36,574 bases of DNA from the NCBI RefSeq assembly GCF_002286785.1, contig NZ_MUJY01000188.1, positions 1 to 36,574 on the forward strand, written 5' to 3'. Positions 28,444 through 36,507 of this stretch are shown piece after piece (the first letter of the stretch is position 1; each line of letters begins with the position of its first letter). The position numbers were made by a program, and so were the translations under genes. The stretch comes from Pseudomonas sp. PIC25 (GTDB taxonomy: Bacteria; Pseudomonadota; Gammaproteobacteria; Pseudomonadales; Pseudomonadaceae). The notes beneath the pieces are model-generated. The model did no database searches and had not been told where the DNA came from. It saw only the letters and a program-made list of their open reading frames with translations.

Positions 28444-28455
28444 ATTGTGTACAAT
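28444..28455 (+). promoter_or_regulatory. GntR-type operator before the regulator gene
   Basis: ATTGTGTACAAT is centred about 107 bp before the regulator ATG and includes TACAAT (28450-28455), a good -10 hexamer. It is the fourth copy of the palindrome and suggests autoregulation. No convincing -35 was seen. Confidence 0.65.
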
Positions 28456-28556
28456 GCAGTCACTTTCATACCCAGATTCACCGTTACACTTACCCTCGTA
28501 GCGGTGAAAGGCAGTAGAGTTCGGATATCCGCCGACCCTCATTGACGCGAGCCCCC

Positions 28557-29318
28557 ATGAACGAACAGTTGCAGCCCCTCAAGAAGCAGCCGCGTGCCGG
28601 CAAGAGCCGCAGCGGGACTCAGGACGATGTCGTCTATGCCCATATCTTCGATGCCATCCTCGAACAGCGCCTGGCTCCCGGGACCAAGCTGAGCGAGGAG
28701 GCATTGGGCGAGATCTTCGGCGTGAGCCGCACCATCATCCGCCGCGCGCTTTCCCGACTGGCCCACGAGGGCGTGGTACTGCTGCGACCGAACCGTGGGG
28801 CGGTGGTGGCCAGCCCCAGCGTCGAGGAGGCGCGGCAAATCTTCTTTGCACGGCGCATGGTGGAGCGCGCCATCACCGAGCTGGCGGTGGAGCATGCCAC
28901 CGCCGAGCAGCTTGCCGAGCTGCGCCAGATGGTCTCCGAGGAACAGGCCTGCTTCTCCCGTGGCGACCGTGGCGCCGGCATCCGTCTCTCCGGCGAGTTC
29001 CACCTGAAACTGGCCGAGGCGGCGAAGAACGCACCGCTGATCAGCTTCCAGCGCAGCCTGGTGTCGCAGACTTCGCTGATCATCGCCCAATACGAAAGCA
29101 GCGGTCGCCAGCATTGCTCCTACGACGAGCACAACGAGTTGATCGACGCCATCGAGGCCCGCGACAAGGACAAGGCGGTGACCCTGATGATGCATCACAT
29201 GGATCACATCGACAGCAAACTCAACCTCGATGAGGACAGCGCTTCGGACGACCTGCACGCGGTGTTCTCGCACCTGCTGCAGACCCGCAAGAAGCCGGGT
29301 CGGGCCACGGCGCGATAG
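28557..29318 (+). CDS. GntR/FCD regulator of purine catabolism
   Basis: A 253-residue FadR-type (FCD) GntR regulator. Residues about 24-90 are the winged helix-turn-helix (VYAHIFDAILEQRLAPGTKL, LGEIFGVSRTIIRRALSRLA, and the wing VLLRPNRGAVVASP). Residues about 95-235 are the all-helical effector domain, with histidines typical of the metal-site FCD subgroup (SGEFHLKLAE; YDEHNELIDAIEARDKDKA; MMHHMDHI). The ATG at 28557 was chosen over a TTG five codons earlier; the ribosome site is weak. Its position, and four TTGT(A/G)TACAA palindromes at the puuE, hiuH, permease and own promoters, make it the likely local repressor. The ligand is unknown; a pathway intermediate such as urate or allantoin is a guess. 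Confidence 0.9.
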   Translation: MNEQLQPLKKQPRAGKSRSGTQDDVVYAHIFDAILEQRLAPGTKLSEEALGEIFGVSRTIIRRALSRLAHEGVVLLRPNRGAVVASPSVEEARQIFFARRMVERAITELAVEHATAEQLAELRQMVSEEQACFSRGDRGAGIRLSGEFHLKLAEAAKNAPLISFQRSLVSQTSLIIAQYESSGRQHCSYDEHNELIDAIEARDKDKAVTLMMHHMDHIDSKLNLDEDSASDDLHAVFSHLLQTRKKPGRATAR

Positions 29319-29326
29319 GCCGGTGG

Positions 29327-29431
29327 ACCGCCGGCGAATGAATTCGCCCCTACATGAGAAGCCCCGCGATGCGGGGCTTTTTGTATGGCTCGTCGAAGGG
29401 TAGCCCGGATAAGCGCAGCGCAATCCGGGAT
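29327..29431 (+). terminator. Terminator of the GntR gene within dispersed repeats
   Basis: GCCCCGC (29361-29367) pairs with GCGGGGC (29371-29377), followed by TTTTT (29378-29382). It is flanked by a GGCGAATGAATTCGCC REP unit (about 29334-29349) and a TAGCCCGGATAAGCG...GCAATCCGGG unit (29402-29431). It separates the convergent regulator and guanine deaminase genes. Confidence 0.85.
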
Positions 29432-29442
29432 CCGCGAATGCC

Positions 29443-30747
29443 TCACCCACGCGTATGCACAGCCTGGCCGGCCGCGTAGGTTGCCTTCACCGCGCGGTCG
29501 TCGCCGAGGACGATCAGGGCGAACAGCTTTTCCTCCAGCGTCCTGGCCTGTTGCAGGCGGTAGGACAGCAGCGGGGTGGCGTGGTAGTCGAGGACGACGA
29601 AGTCTGCGTCCTTGCCGCTCTGGAAGTTGCCGATGCGGTCGTCCAGGTAGAGCGAGCGGGCGCCGCCCAGGGTCGCCAGGTACAGCGACTTGAACGGATC
29701 GAGCTTCTTACCCTGTAGCTGCATGACCTTGTACGCCTCGTTCAGCGACTGCAACTGGGAGAAGCTGGTGCCGGCGCCCACGTCGGTCCCCAGGCCGACG
29801 CGCACGCCGTGGCGCTCCAGCTTGTCCAGGTCGAACAGGCCGCTGCCGAGGAACAGGTTGGAGGTGGGGCAGAAGGCGACGGCCGAGCCGGTCTCGCCGA
29901 GGCGCTGGCATTCGTGGTCGCAGAGGTGCACGCCGTGGGCGAATACCGCGCGCGCGCCGAGCAGCCGGTAGTGGTCGTAGACGTCCAGGTAGCCGCTGCG
30001 CTCGGGGAACAGCTCGCGTACCCACTCGATCTCCTTGCGGTTCTCGGACAGGTGGGTGTGCATGTACAGGTCCGGGTACTCGGCGAACAGCTTGCCGGCC
30101 AGTTCCAGTTGCTCCGGCGTGCTGGTCGGCGCGAAGCGCGGGGTCACCGCATAGTGAAGACGGCCCTTGCCGTGCCAGCGTTCGATCAGCTCCTTGCTGT
30201 CGGCATAGCCGGATTCCGGTGTGTCCGTCAGGTAGTCCGGGGCGTTGCGGTCCATCAGCACCTTGCCGGCGATCATCCGCAGGTTCAGCGCCTGGGCGGC
30301 CTCGAAGAAGGCGTCCACCGACTGTTTGTGCACAGTGCCGAAGACCAGCGCGGTGGTGGTGCCGTTGCGCAGCAGCTCCTTGAGGAAAATGTTCGCCACG
30401 TCGCTGGCATGGGCCTTGTCGGCGAACTGGCGCTCGGTGGGGAAGGTGTAGGTGTTCAGCCAGTCCAGCAGTTGTTCGCCGTAAGAGGCGATCATGCCGG
30501 TCTGCGGGTAGTGGATGTGGGTGTCGATGAAACCGGGGGTAATGAGGGCGTCGCGGTATTCGACCATCTCGATGCCTTTCAGCATCGGCAACAGCTCTTC
30601 GGCGGCGCCGACCTTCACTACCCGGCCGTCCTCGACGAGCAGCACGCCGTCTGCGAAATACTGGTAGGACTGCTCGATGCCGGCCTCGCTCGGGTCGGCG
30701 AGGCTGTGCAGGATGGCGGCGCGGTAGGCTTTCAGTTTTTCGTTCAT
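29443..30747 (-). CDS. guaD: Guanine deaminase
   Basis: A 434-residue amidohydrolase converting guanine to xanthine and ammonia, feeding xanthine dehydrogenase. The zinc-binding pair is in PGFIDTHIHYPQ (His77 and His79). Further ligands and active-site residues lie in PRFAPTSTPEQL, YMHTHLSEN and LGTDVGAGTSFS, all as in bacterial GuaD. There is no signal peptide. The ATG at 30747 has only a weak ribosome site. It lies 86 bp after xdhC on the same strand and probably shares the xdhAB-xdhC transcript. The gap contains a bulged hairpin (GGGCGAG / CTCGCCC, 30791-30825) without a T-run. Confidence 0.95.
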   Translation of the reverse strand: MNEKLKAYRAAILHSLADPSEAGIEQSYQYFADGVLLVEDGRVVKVGAAEELLPMLKGIEMVEYRDALITPGFIDTHIHYPQTGMIASYGEQLLDWLNTYTFPTERQFADKAHASDVANIFLKELLRNGTTTALVFGTVHKQSVDAFFEAAQALNLRMIAGKVLMDRNAPDYLTDTPESGYADSKELIERWHGKGRLHYAVTPRFAPTSTPEQLELAGKLFAEYPDLYMHTHLSENRKEIEWVRELFPERSGYLDVYDHYRLLGARAVFAHGVHLCDHECQRLGETGSAVAFCPTSNLFLGSGLFDLDKLERHGVRVGLGTDVGAGTSFSQLQSLNEAYKVMQLQGKKLDPFKSLYLATLGGARSLYLDDRIGNFQSGKDADFVVLDYHATPLLSYRLQQARTLEEKLFALIVLGDDRAVKATYAAGQAVHTRG

Positions 30748-30833
30748 GTCACGCTTGGCTCAATCGAATGAAGGTGTGGGCAGGCGGATAGGGCGAGGCC
30801 CGCGAACGGCGCGTTGTGCTCGCCCGTCCGCGG

Positions 30834-31670
30834 TCAGCCGCGACGGGAGGCAGGCAGCAGCTTGGTCACGGTCTCGCCCTTGCGGGTCTCGGCGCCAAAA
30901 TGGGCGTTGTAGGTGGCGATCACTTCGCCGGCGATGGACACGGCGATCTCGATGGGCAGCTTGCCTTTCACTTCCGGCAGGCCCATGGGGCAGCGCATGC
31001 GCTGTATGACCTCGGCCTGGAAGCCGCGCTCGCGCAGGCGGTGCTCGAACTTTACGCGCTTGGTACGCGAACCGATCAGCCCGTAGTAGGCGAAGTCGTT
31101 GCGCTCCAGGATGGCGGCGGTCAGTTCCAGGTCCAACTGATGGTTATGGGTCATGACGATGAAGTAGCTGCCGGCCGGCATTTCCTCGACTTCGTCCACT
31201 ACCTTGTCATTGACTACTTTTTCCACGCCGGTCGGGATCTGTTCGGGAAATTCGTTTTCCCGCGAATCGATCCAGCGCACCTTGCACGGCAGGCTGGCGA
31301 GCAGCGGCACCAGGGCCCGGCCGACGTGGCCGGCGCCGAACACGGCGATGGTCGCCTGCGGCTGGCCCATGGGCTCGAACAGCAGCACGGTGGCGCCGCC
31401 GCAGCACTGGCCGAGGCTGGCGCCCAGGCTGAAGCGCTCCAGGCGGGTTTCCTGGCTGCGTTTTTCCAGCATTTCGCGGGCCAGTTCCATGGCCTTGTAT
31501 TCCAGATGGCCGCCGCCGATGGTCTCGAAGATGCACTCGCGGGTGACGATCATCTTCGAGCCGGCGTTGCGCGGAGTCGAGCCGCGCTCTTCGATGATGG
31601 TCACCAGCACGCAAGGTTCGCCCTTCTGTTGCAGGTCGGCGAGGGCGCCGATCCATCCGGTGTTGCTCAT
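30834..31670 (-). CDS. xdhC: XdhC, molybdenum-cofactor insertion chaperone for xanthine dehydrogenase
   Basis: A 278-residue XdhC/CoxI-family protein that binds and sulfurates the molybdenum cofactor before insertion into XdhB. The N-terminal XdhC domain shows VTIIEERGSTPRNAGSKMIV, IGGGHLEYKA and GQCCGG (with paired cysteines). A C-terminal Rossmann domain begins IAVFGAGHVGRALVPLL and ends with the RMRCPMGLPEVKGKLPIEIAVSI block. The ATG at 31670 has GGAGG 10 bases upstream and overlaps the stop of a small upstream frame in ATGA. The long N-terminal extension possible in the same frame is rejected as out-of-family. Confidence 0.94.
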   Translation of the reverse strand: MSNTGWIGALADLQQKGEPCVLVTIIEERGSTPRNAGSKMIVTRECIFETIGGGHLEYKAMELAREMLEKRSQETRLERFSLGASLGQCCGGATVLLFEPMGQPQATIAVFGAGHVGRALVPLLASLPCKVRWIDSRENEFPEQIPTGVEKVVNDKVVDEVEEMPAGSYFIVMTHNHQLDLELTAAILERNDFAYYGLIGSRTKRVKFEHRLRERGFQAEVIQRMRCPMGLPEVKGKLPIEIAVSIAGEVIATYNAHFGAETRKGETVTKLLPASRRG

Positions 31671-31831
31671 TTGCTCAGCCTCCAGGTGCGCAGGGGCTTG
31701 GCGGTGCGCGACAGGCGCCAGCCGTCCTTCTGCGGACGAGGGGCCGTCGGCTCCAGCAGGAACAGCGGCGGCAGGGTTTCGCGACCCTGCGTGGCCGGGG
31801 TATCCAGTTGATGTTCGGTGTGTCTTGTCAT
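31667..31831 (-). CDS. Small ORF (54 aa) between xdhB and xdhC
   Basis: A 54-codon frame (begins MTRHTEHQLDTPATQGRE, ends TWRLSK) ends in an ATGA overlap with xdhC, and its last codons contain the xdhC ribosome site. It is rich in Pro, Arg and Thr and has no membrane segment or motif I recognise. The ATGA coupling and the filled interval favour translation, but the ribosome site is weak. It could help couple xdhC to xdhB or encode a small accessory protein. Confidence 0.45.
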   Translation of the reverse strand: MTRHTEHQLDTPATQGRETLPPLFLLEPTAPRPQKDGWRLSRTAKPLRTWRLSK

Positions 31832-31851
31832 TGTTGTGCACCCGTTTCTTG

Positions 31852-31882
31852 CGGGAGCGGATTCAGCGGGAATCCGCTCCCG
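31852..31882. repeat. REP hairpin between xdhB and xdhC
   Basis: CGGGAGCGGATT (31852-31863) and AATCCGCTCCCG (31871-31882) form a perfect 12-bp stem with a 7-base loop, 13 bases after the xdhB stop. It may stabilise the upstream mRNA and set different levels of XdhAB and XdhC. Confidence 0.8.
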
Positions 31883-31895
31883 TTGGCCCGTGCGG

Positions 31896-34295
31896 TCAGG
31901 CCGGTTCGGCTTCGGTGGCGGTCGCCGGAGCGGCCGCCTTCTGCAGCGCTTTCATCTGCTGCACGCCCCAGAGCACGCGTTCCGGCGTCGCCGGGGCGTC
32001 GATCCGGGGCTGTGCCTGGTAGTCGGCAAGGCTGGCCACCGCGTCCTTGATCGCGCACCACACGGAGATGCCGAGCATGAACGGCGGCTCGCCCACGGCC
32101 TTGGAGTGGAACACGGTGTCTTCCGGGTTCTTGCGGTTCTCCACCAGCTTCACCCGCAGGTCCAGGGGCATGTCCGCCACGGCCGGAATCTTGTAGCTGG
32201 CCGGGCCGTTGGTCATCAGCTTGCCCTTGTCGTTCCACACCAGCTCTTCCATGGTCAGCCAGCCCATGCCCTGGACGAAGCCGCCTTCCACCTGGCCGAT
32301 GTCGATGGCCGGGTTCAGCGAGGCGCCGACGTCGTGGAGGATGTCGCTACGCAGCATCTTGTACTCGCCGGTCAGGGTATCGACGATCACTTCCGAGCAG
32401 GCGGCACCGTAGGCGTAGTAGTAGAACGGCCGTCCGGCGGCTTTCTCGCGGTCGTAGAAAATCTTCGGCGTGCGGTAGAAACCGGTGCTGGAGAGCGAGA
32501 CCTGATTGAAGTAGGCGAGCTGGATCAGCGCCTCGAAGGCGAGGAACTGGTCGCGCACGCGCACCTGGCCGTTACGGAACTCGACGTCTTCCTCGGTAAC
32601 CTTGAAGTGCCGGGCGGCGAATTCCACCAGGCGCTTCTTGATGGTCTCGGCGGCGTTCTGCGCGGCTTTGCCGTTCAGGTCCGCACCGCTGGAAGCGGCG
32701 GTCGGCGAGGTGTTCGGTACCTTGTCGGTGTTGGTGGCGGTGATCTGGATGCGCTCGACGTCCACCTGGAAGACTTCGGCCACCACCTGGGCGACCTTGG
32801 TGTTCAGGCCCTGGCCCATCTCGGTGCCGCCGTGGTTCAGATGGATGCTGCCGTCGGTGTAGATGTGGATCAGCGCGCCGGCCTGGTTGAGGAAGGTGGC
32901 GGTGAAGCTGATGCCGAATTTCACCGGGGTCAGCGCCAGGCCTTTCTTCAGCACCGGGCTCTTGGCGTTGAACGCGCGGATTTCCTCGCGACGCCTGGCA
33001 TATTCGGCGCTGGTTTCCAGCTCGGCGGTCATTTCCTGGAGCATGTTGTGCTCCACGGTCTGGTAGTAGTGGGTGACGTTGCGCTCGTCCTTGCCGTAGT
33101 AGTTGCGCTTGCGCACGTCCAGCGGGTCCTTGCCGAGGCTGCGAGCCACGGCATCCATGATCTCCTCGATGGCGACCATCCCCTGCGGCCCGCCGAAGCC
33201 GCGGTAGGCGGTGTTCGAAGCGGTGTTGGTCTTGCAGCGGTGACCGATCACGGTGGCGTTGCCCAGGTAGTAGGCGTTGTCCGAGTGGAACATGGCGCGG
33301 TCGACGATGGAACCGGACAGGTCCGGCGAGTAGCCGCAGTTGCCGGCCAGTTCGATCTCGATGCCGTGCAGCAGGCCGTCGTCGTCGTAGCCAACGTCGT
33401 ACTGGACGAAGAACGGGTGGCGCTTGCCGGTCATGGTCATGTCTTCCATGCGCGGCAGGCGCATCTTGGTCGGCCGACCGGTCAGGTGGGCGATCACCGC
33501 GCACAGGCAGGCCGGGCCGGCGGCCTGGGTCTCCTTGCCGCCGAAGCCGCCGCCCATGCGGCGCATATCGATGACGATCTTGTTCATCGGCACGCCGAGC
33601 ACCTCGGCGACCAGCTTCTGCACCTCGGTGGGATTCTGGGTGGAGCAGTAGACGATCATGCCGCCGTCTTCGGTGGGCATCACCGAGGAAATCTGCGTTT
33701 CCAGGTAGAAGTGCTCCTGCCCGCCGATGTGCAGCGTACCTTGCAGGCGGCGCGGTGCAGCGGCGAGGGCGGCGGCCGAGTCGCCGCGCTTGTGCTGGTG
33801 GCTGTCGAGGACGAAGTGGCTCTTGCGCAGGGCTTCTTCCACGTCCAGCACCGGTTCCAAGTCTTCGTATTCGATGATCGCGGCCATGGCTGCCTTGCGT
33901 GCGGTTTCCAGGCTGTCGGCGGCGACCGCGATCACTGGCTGGCCGATGTATTCCACCTTGCCGTCCGCCAGCAGCGGGTCGCCGGCCACCACCGGGCCGA
34001 TGTCCAACTGGCCGGGAACGTCCCGGCTGGTGATAGCGATGGCCACGCCTGGGATTTCATAGCAGGGCGCGGTGTCGATGCGCACGATGCGGGCGTGGGC
34101 GCGGTCGCTCATGCGCGCATAGACGTGCAACTGGTTGGGGAATTCCAGACGGTCGTCGATGTACACCGCTTCGCCGGAGACATGCTTGGGTGCGCTCTCG
34201 TGCTTCACCGGACGGCCGACGCCGGTGGTCAGTTCGGCGCGGAACAGGGCTGCCAGTTCGTCCTGGCTCTTGGTCATCGTGTTGTGGTTAGACAT
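31896..34295 (-). CDS. xdhB: Xanthine dehydrogenase, molybdenum-binding large subunit
   Basis: A 799-residue molybdopterin subunit, which with XdhA oxidises hypoxanthine and xanthine to urate. Cofactor and active-site landmarks are RMGGGFGGKETQ, the AYRGFGGPQG loop with its arginine, GGTEMGQGLNTK, and the catalytic glutamate in VGEPPFMLGISVWCAIKDA. There is no signal peptide. The ATG at 34295 was chosen because AGAGG lies 9 bases upstream; a GTG at 34304 overlaps that site. That ribosome site is part of the inverted terminus of a 140-bp repeat element separating it from xdhA. xdhC follows after a REP hairpin and a small ORF. Confidence 0.96.
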   Translation of the reverse strand: MSNHNTMTKSQDELAALFRAELTTGVGRPVKHESAPKHVSGEAVYIDDRLEFPNQLHVYARMSDRAHARIVRIDTAPCYEIPGVAIAITSRDVPGQLDIGPVVAGDPLLADGKVEYIGQPVIAVAADSLETARKAAMAAIIEYEDLEPVLDVEEALRKSHFVLDSHQHKRGDSAAALAAAPRRLQGTLHIGGQEHFYLETQISSVMPTEDGGMIVYCSTQNPTEVQKLVAEVLGVPMNKIVIDMRRMGGGFGGKETQAAGPACLCAVIAHLTGRPTKMRLPRMEDMTMTGKRHPFFVQYDVGYDDDGLLHGIEIELAGNCGYSPDLSGSIVDRAMFHSDNAYYLGNATVIGHRCKTNTASNTAYRGFGGPQGMVAIEEIMDAVARSLGKDPLDVRKRNYYGKDERNVTHYYQTVEHNMLQEMTAELETSAEYARRREEIRAFNAKSPVLKKGLALTPVKFGISFTATFLNQAGALIHIYTDGSIHLNHGGTEMGQGLNTKVAQVVAEVFQVDVERIQITATNTDKVPNTSPTAASSGADLNGKAAQNAAETIKKRLVEFAARHFKVTEEDVEFRNGQVRVRDQFLAFEALIQLAYFNQVSLSSTGFYRTPKIFYDREKAAGRPFYYYAYGAACSEVIVDTLTGEYKMLRSDILHDVGASLNPAIDIGQVEGGFVQGMGWLTMEELVWNDKGKLMTNGPASYKIPAVADMPLDLRVKLVENRKNPEDTVFHSKAVGEPPFMLGISVWCAIKDAVASLADYQAQPRIDAPATPERVLWGVQQMKALQKAAAPATATEAEPA

Positions 34296-34298
34296 TAT

Positions 34299-34438
34299 GG
34301 GCACCTCTAAAAACTACCTGCGTTGTCATCACTGCGTTAAAAACAAGCTCAAAATGCTCATTTACAGCTCGTAAACTGCGCTTTTTCGCTTGTTTTTGCC
34401 TTGTGCTGACTGCCTCGCCTACGTTTTTAGACATGCCC
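34299..34438. mobile_element. MITE-like 140-bp inverted-repeat element between xdhA and xdhB
   Basis: The ends GGGCACCTCTAAAAAC (34299-34314) and GTTTTTAGACATGCCC (34423-34438) are inverted repeats matching at 14 of 16 positions. Inside, AAAAACAAGC (about 34340-34349) faces GCTTGTTTTT (about 34388-34397), so the element can fold into a long hairpin. I recall this kind of sequence (CTAAAAAC...CTCATTTACAGCTCGTAAA) as a dispersed intergenic repeat in pseudomonads. Its right end provides the TAA of xdhA, and its left end provides the AGAGG of xdhB. It encodes no protein. Confidence 0.7.
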
Positions 34439-35887
34439 ATATGCGGTCACCCGTGTCTCGACCTCGGGCGATTGCACCTCGAGGAAGTATTTACGCAGCA
34501 GGTTCTGGGCGGTCAGCAGGCGGTATTCGCGGCTGGCGCGGAAGTCGGTGAGCGGAGTGAAGTCCTTGGCCAGGGCTTCGCATGCACGCTCGATCACCGC
34601 CGGGTACCAGGCGGCACCCTGCAGGGCGGCTTCGCAGGCGGCGGCGCGCTTCGGAATGGCGGCCATGCCGCCAAAGGCGATGCGGGCTTCCTTCACTTCG
34701 CCATCCTCCACGGTCAGGTTGAACGCGGCGCAGACGGCGGAAATATCGTCGTCCAGACGTTTGGACACCTTGTAGGCGCGGAATGTCTGGTTCGGCCGGG
34801 CGCGCGGCACGATGATTTTTTCGATGAACTCGGCATCCTGGCGGGCCGTCACCTTGTAGTCGAGGAAGTAGTCTTCCAACGCCAGGGTGCGCCGCTCGCC
34901 GCCCTTGTTGAGGACGATCCGGGCGCCGAGGGCGATCAGTAGCGGCGGGGCGTCGCCGATCGGCGAGGCATTGCCGATGTTACCGCCGAGGGTGCCCTGA
35001 TTGCGGATCTGCAGGGAAGCGAAGCGGTGCAGCAGCTCGCCGAAGTCCGGGTATTCGCTGGCCAGCGCGTCGTAGCAGTCGGTCAGCGGGGTGGCCGCGC
35101 CGATTTCGAGACGGTCGTCGAAGCGTTCGACGCGCTTCATCTCGGCAATGTGGCCGACGTAGATCATCACCGGCAGCTCACGGTGGAACTGGGTGACTTC
35201 CAGGGCCAGGTCGGTGCCGCCAGCGAGCAGCCGGGCCTGCGGGTTGGCCGTGTAGATGTCGGCCAGGTCGGCGACGGTCAGCGGCAACAGGCAGCGCTTG
35301 TCGCCGCTGTTCAGCTCGGCGGTTTCGCGTGGGGCGATGGCCTTGAGCCGGGCGATGGTCTCGGCTTCGGTGGCATCGAACTGATCCGGCTGCTTTTGGC
35401 AGCAAGCCTGCTCGGCGGCCTCAAGGATCGGGCGGTAGCCGGTACAGCGGCACAGGTTACCGGCCAGGGCCTCATGGGTCTGGGCTTTGTCGGCACCTTC
35501 GGCACTGTTCTTCTGCAAGGCGAACAACGACATGACGAAGCCGGGGGTGCAAAAACCGCACTGCGAGCCGTGGCAGTCCACCATGGCCTGCTGGACGCTA
35601 TGCAGTTGGCCATTGTGCTTGAGGTCTTCGACGGTGATGAGCTGCTTGCCGTGCAGTGAGGAGACGAAGGTCAGGCAGGAATTGAGGGTGCGGTAGCGGA
35701 TTCGCTCCTGGCCGTCCGAGACATCCAGCTCGCCGACCACCACGGTGCACGCGCCGCAATCGCCGGAGGCGCAGCCTTCCTTGGTTCCGGACTTGCCGAG
35801 GTGCTCCCGCAGGTAGTTCAGCACCGTGACGTTGGGATCGAGGGCACGCTCGGTGCGCAGCTCCCGGTTGAGTAAAAACTGGATCAA
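34427..35887 (-). CDS. xdhA: Xanthine dehydrogenase, FeS/FAD small subunit
   Basis: A 486-residue subunit carrying two [2Fe-2S] clusters and FAD. The plant-ferredoxin cluster cysteines are C39, C44, C47 and C71 (KEGCASGDCGAC...NSC). The second set is C110, C113, C146 and C148 (SQCGFCTPG, GNLCRCTGYRP). The FAD domain (about 195-370) shows LLAGGTDLALEVTQ and TLGGNIGNASPIGDAPP, then the CO-dehydrogenase flavoprotein C-terminal domain. The start codon is TTG with a very good GGAGG six bases upstream, giving the family start IQFLLNREL. The terminal TAA is contributed by the repeat element that follows. It is first in xdhA-xdhB-(small ORF)-xdhC-guaD, with a palindrome pair at its promoter. Confidence 0.95.
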   Translation of the reverse strand: MIQFLLNRELRTERALDPNVTVLNYLREHLGKSGTKEGCASGDCGACTVVVGELDVSDGQERIRYRTLNSCLTFVSSLHGKQLITVEDLKHNGQLHSVQQAMVDCHGSQCGFCTPGFVMSLFALQKNSAEGADKAQTHEALAGNLCRCTGYRPILEAAEQACCQKQPDQFDATEAETIARLKAIAPRETAELNSGDKRCLLPLTVADLADIYTANPQARLLAGGTDLALEVTQFHRELPVMIYVGHIAEMKRVERFDDRLEIGAATPLTDCYDALASEYPDFGELLHRFASLQIRNQGTLGGNIGNASPIGDAPPLLIALGARIVLNKGGERRTLALEDYFLDYKVTARQDAEFIEKIIVPRARPNQTFRAYKVSKRLDDDISAVCAAFNLTVEDGEVKEARIAFGGMAAIPKRAAACEAALQGAAWYPAVIERACEALAKDFTPLTDFRASREYRLLTAQNLLRKYFLEVQSPEVETRVTAYGHV

Positions 35888-35975
35888 GGCAACCTCCAGG
35901 CACTTTTATTGTTGTCAGAGCCCGTCTCGGCGCGAGGGTGCCGCGCAGGCGGGTTCCGGGGCTCGTATGAAAGCC

Positions 35976-36028
35976 AATGTAGTAAGGTCTGACTTTTGGG
36001 TCAATAAAAATCTGACTTTAAAGTCAGA
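35976..36028 (-). promoter_or_regulatory. xdhA promoter with two tandem palindromic operators
   Basis: On the minus strand TTGACC (35999-36004) and TACATT (35976-35981) are spaced exactly 17 bp. A perfect 18-bp palindrome TCTGACTTTAAAGTCAGA (36011-36028) lies just upstream. A degenerate copy (35988-36005, 13 of 18 matching) covers the -35 and spacer, 23 bp away, about two helical turns. The permease promoter has a third copy. The regulator is not identified. Confidence 0.75.
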
Positions 36029-36137
36029 AAATTTCATGGCATTCGGTTATGAGCCGCTCAACGGCGCGGAAAAAGCGATGCGTGATTCGTGCCAGGAGGC
36101 TGATGTAGAGACGGATTCGGCCCATCGCCGTTTCCGT

Positions 36138-36473
36138 CCGTGACCCGGATATGCCTTGGCGCAATCCGGGACGGTGGCCGGAATAGGGGTAGTCCGGTTC
36201 GCCAGCAAGCTGGCTCCTACGGTCGTGCGGTGATTTCGGGAAATGCGTCCGGCCTCGACACTGCCTTTCCCAGAGGGGCGAAGGGGCGTCCGGGTGGACC
36301 CGACAGTCCGTGCAGGGGCGAATCTATTCGCCCGGCGGGGCTGGTTTTATACGTTGCAGGAGCGAGCTTGCTCGCGAAGGGCTACGCGAAAAGCTTCGTC
36401 AGCAGAGCTGGCTCCTACAAAAAAGCGAGCCTCGGCTTGGGAGCGCTATTGCGGGAGCGGATTCATCCGCGAT
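36138..36473. repeat. Block of mixed REP units
   Basis: Four kinds of dispersed hairpin follow one another: GACCCGGATATGCC...GCAATCCGGG (36142-36170), GGTTCGCCAGCAAGCTGGCTC (36196-36217), GGGGCGAATCTATTCGCCC (about 36315-36333), the GCAGGAGCGAGCTTGCTCGCGAA...GCTGGCTCCTAC pair (36356-36418), and GGGAGCGGATTCATCCGCG (about 36453-36471). No gene is supported in 36029-36507; a 35-codon frame at 36036-36143 has no ribosome site. Confidence 0.7.
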
Positions 36474-36507
36474 GAAAAAAGCCCCGCGCAAAGGCGGTAA
36501 TGCTGTT

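Noticed and set aside
31818-34310. Plus-strand frame of 830 codons opposite xdhB
   Set aside because: Antisense of xdhB; no domain and no ribosome site.
36036-36143. 35-codon frame divergent from xdhA
   Set aside because: It lacks a ribosome site, has no recognised similarity, and its 3' end lies in a dispersed repeat.
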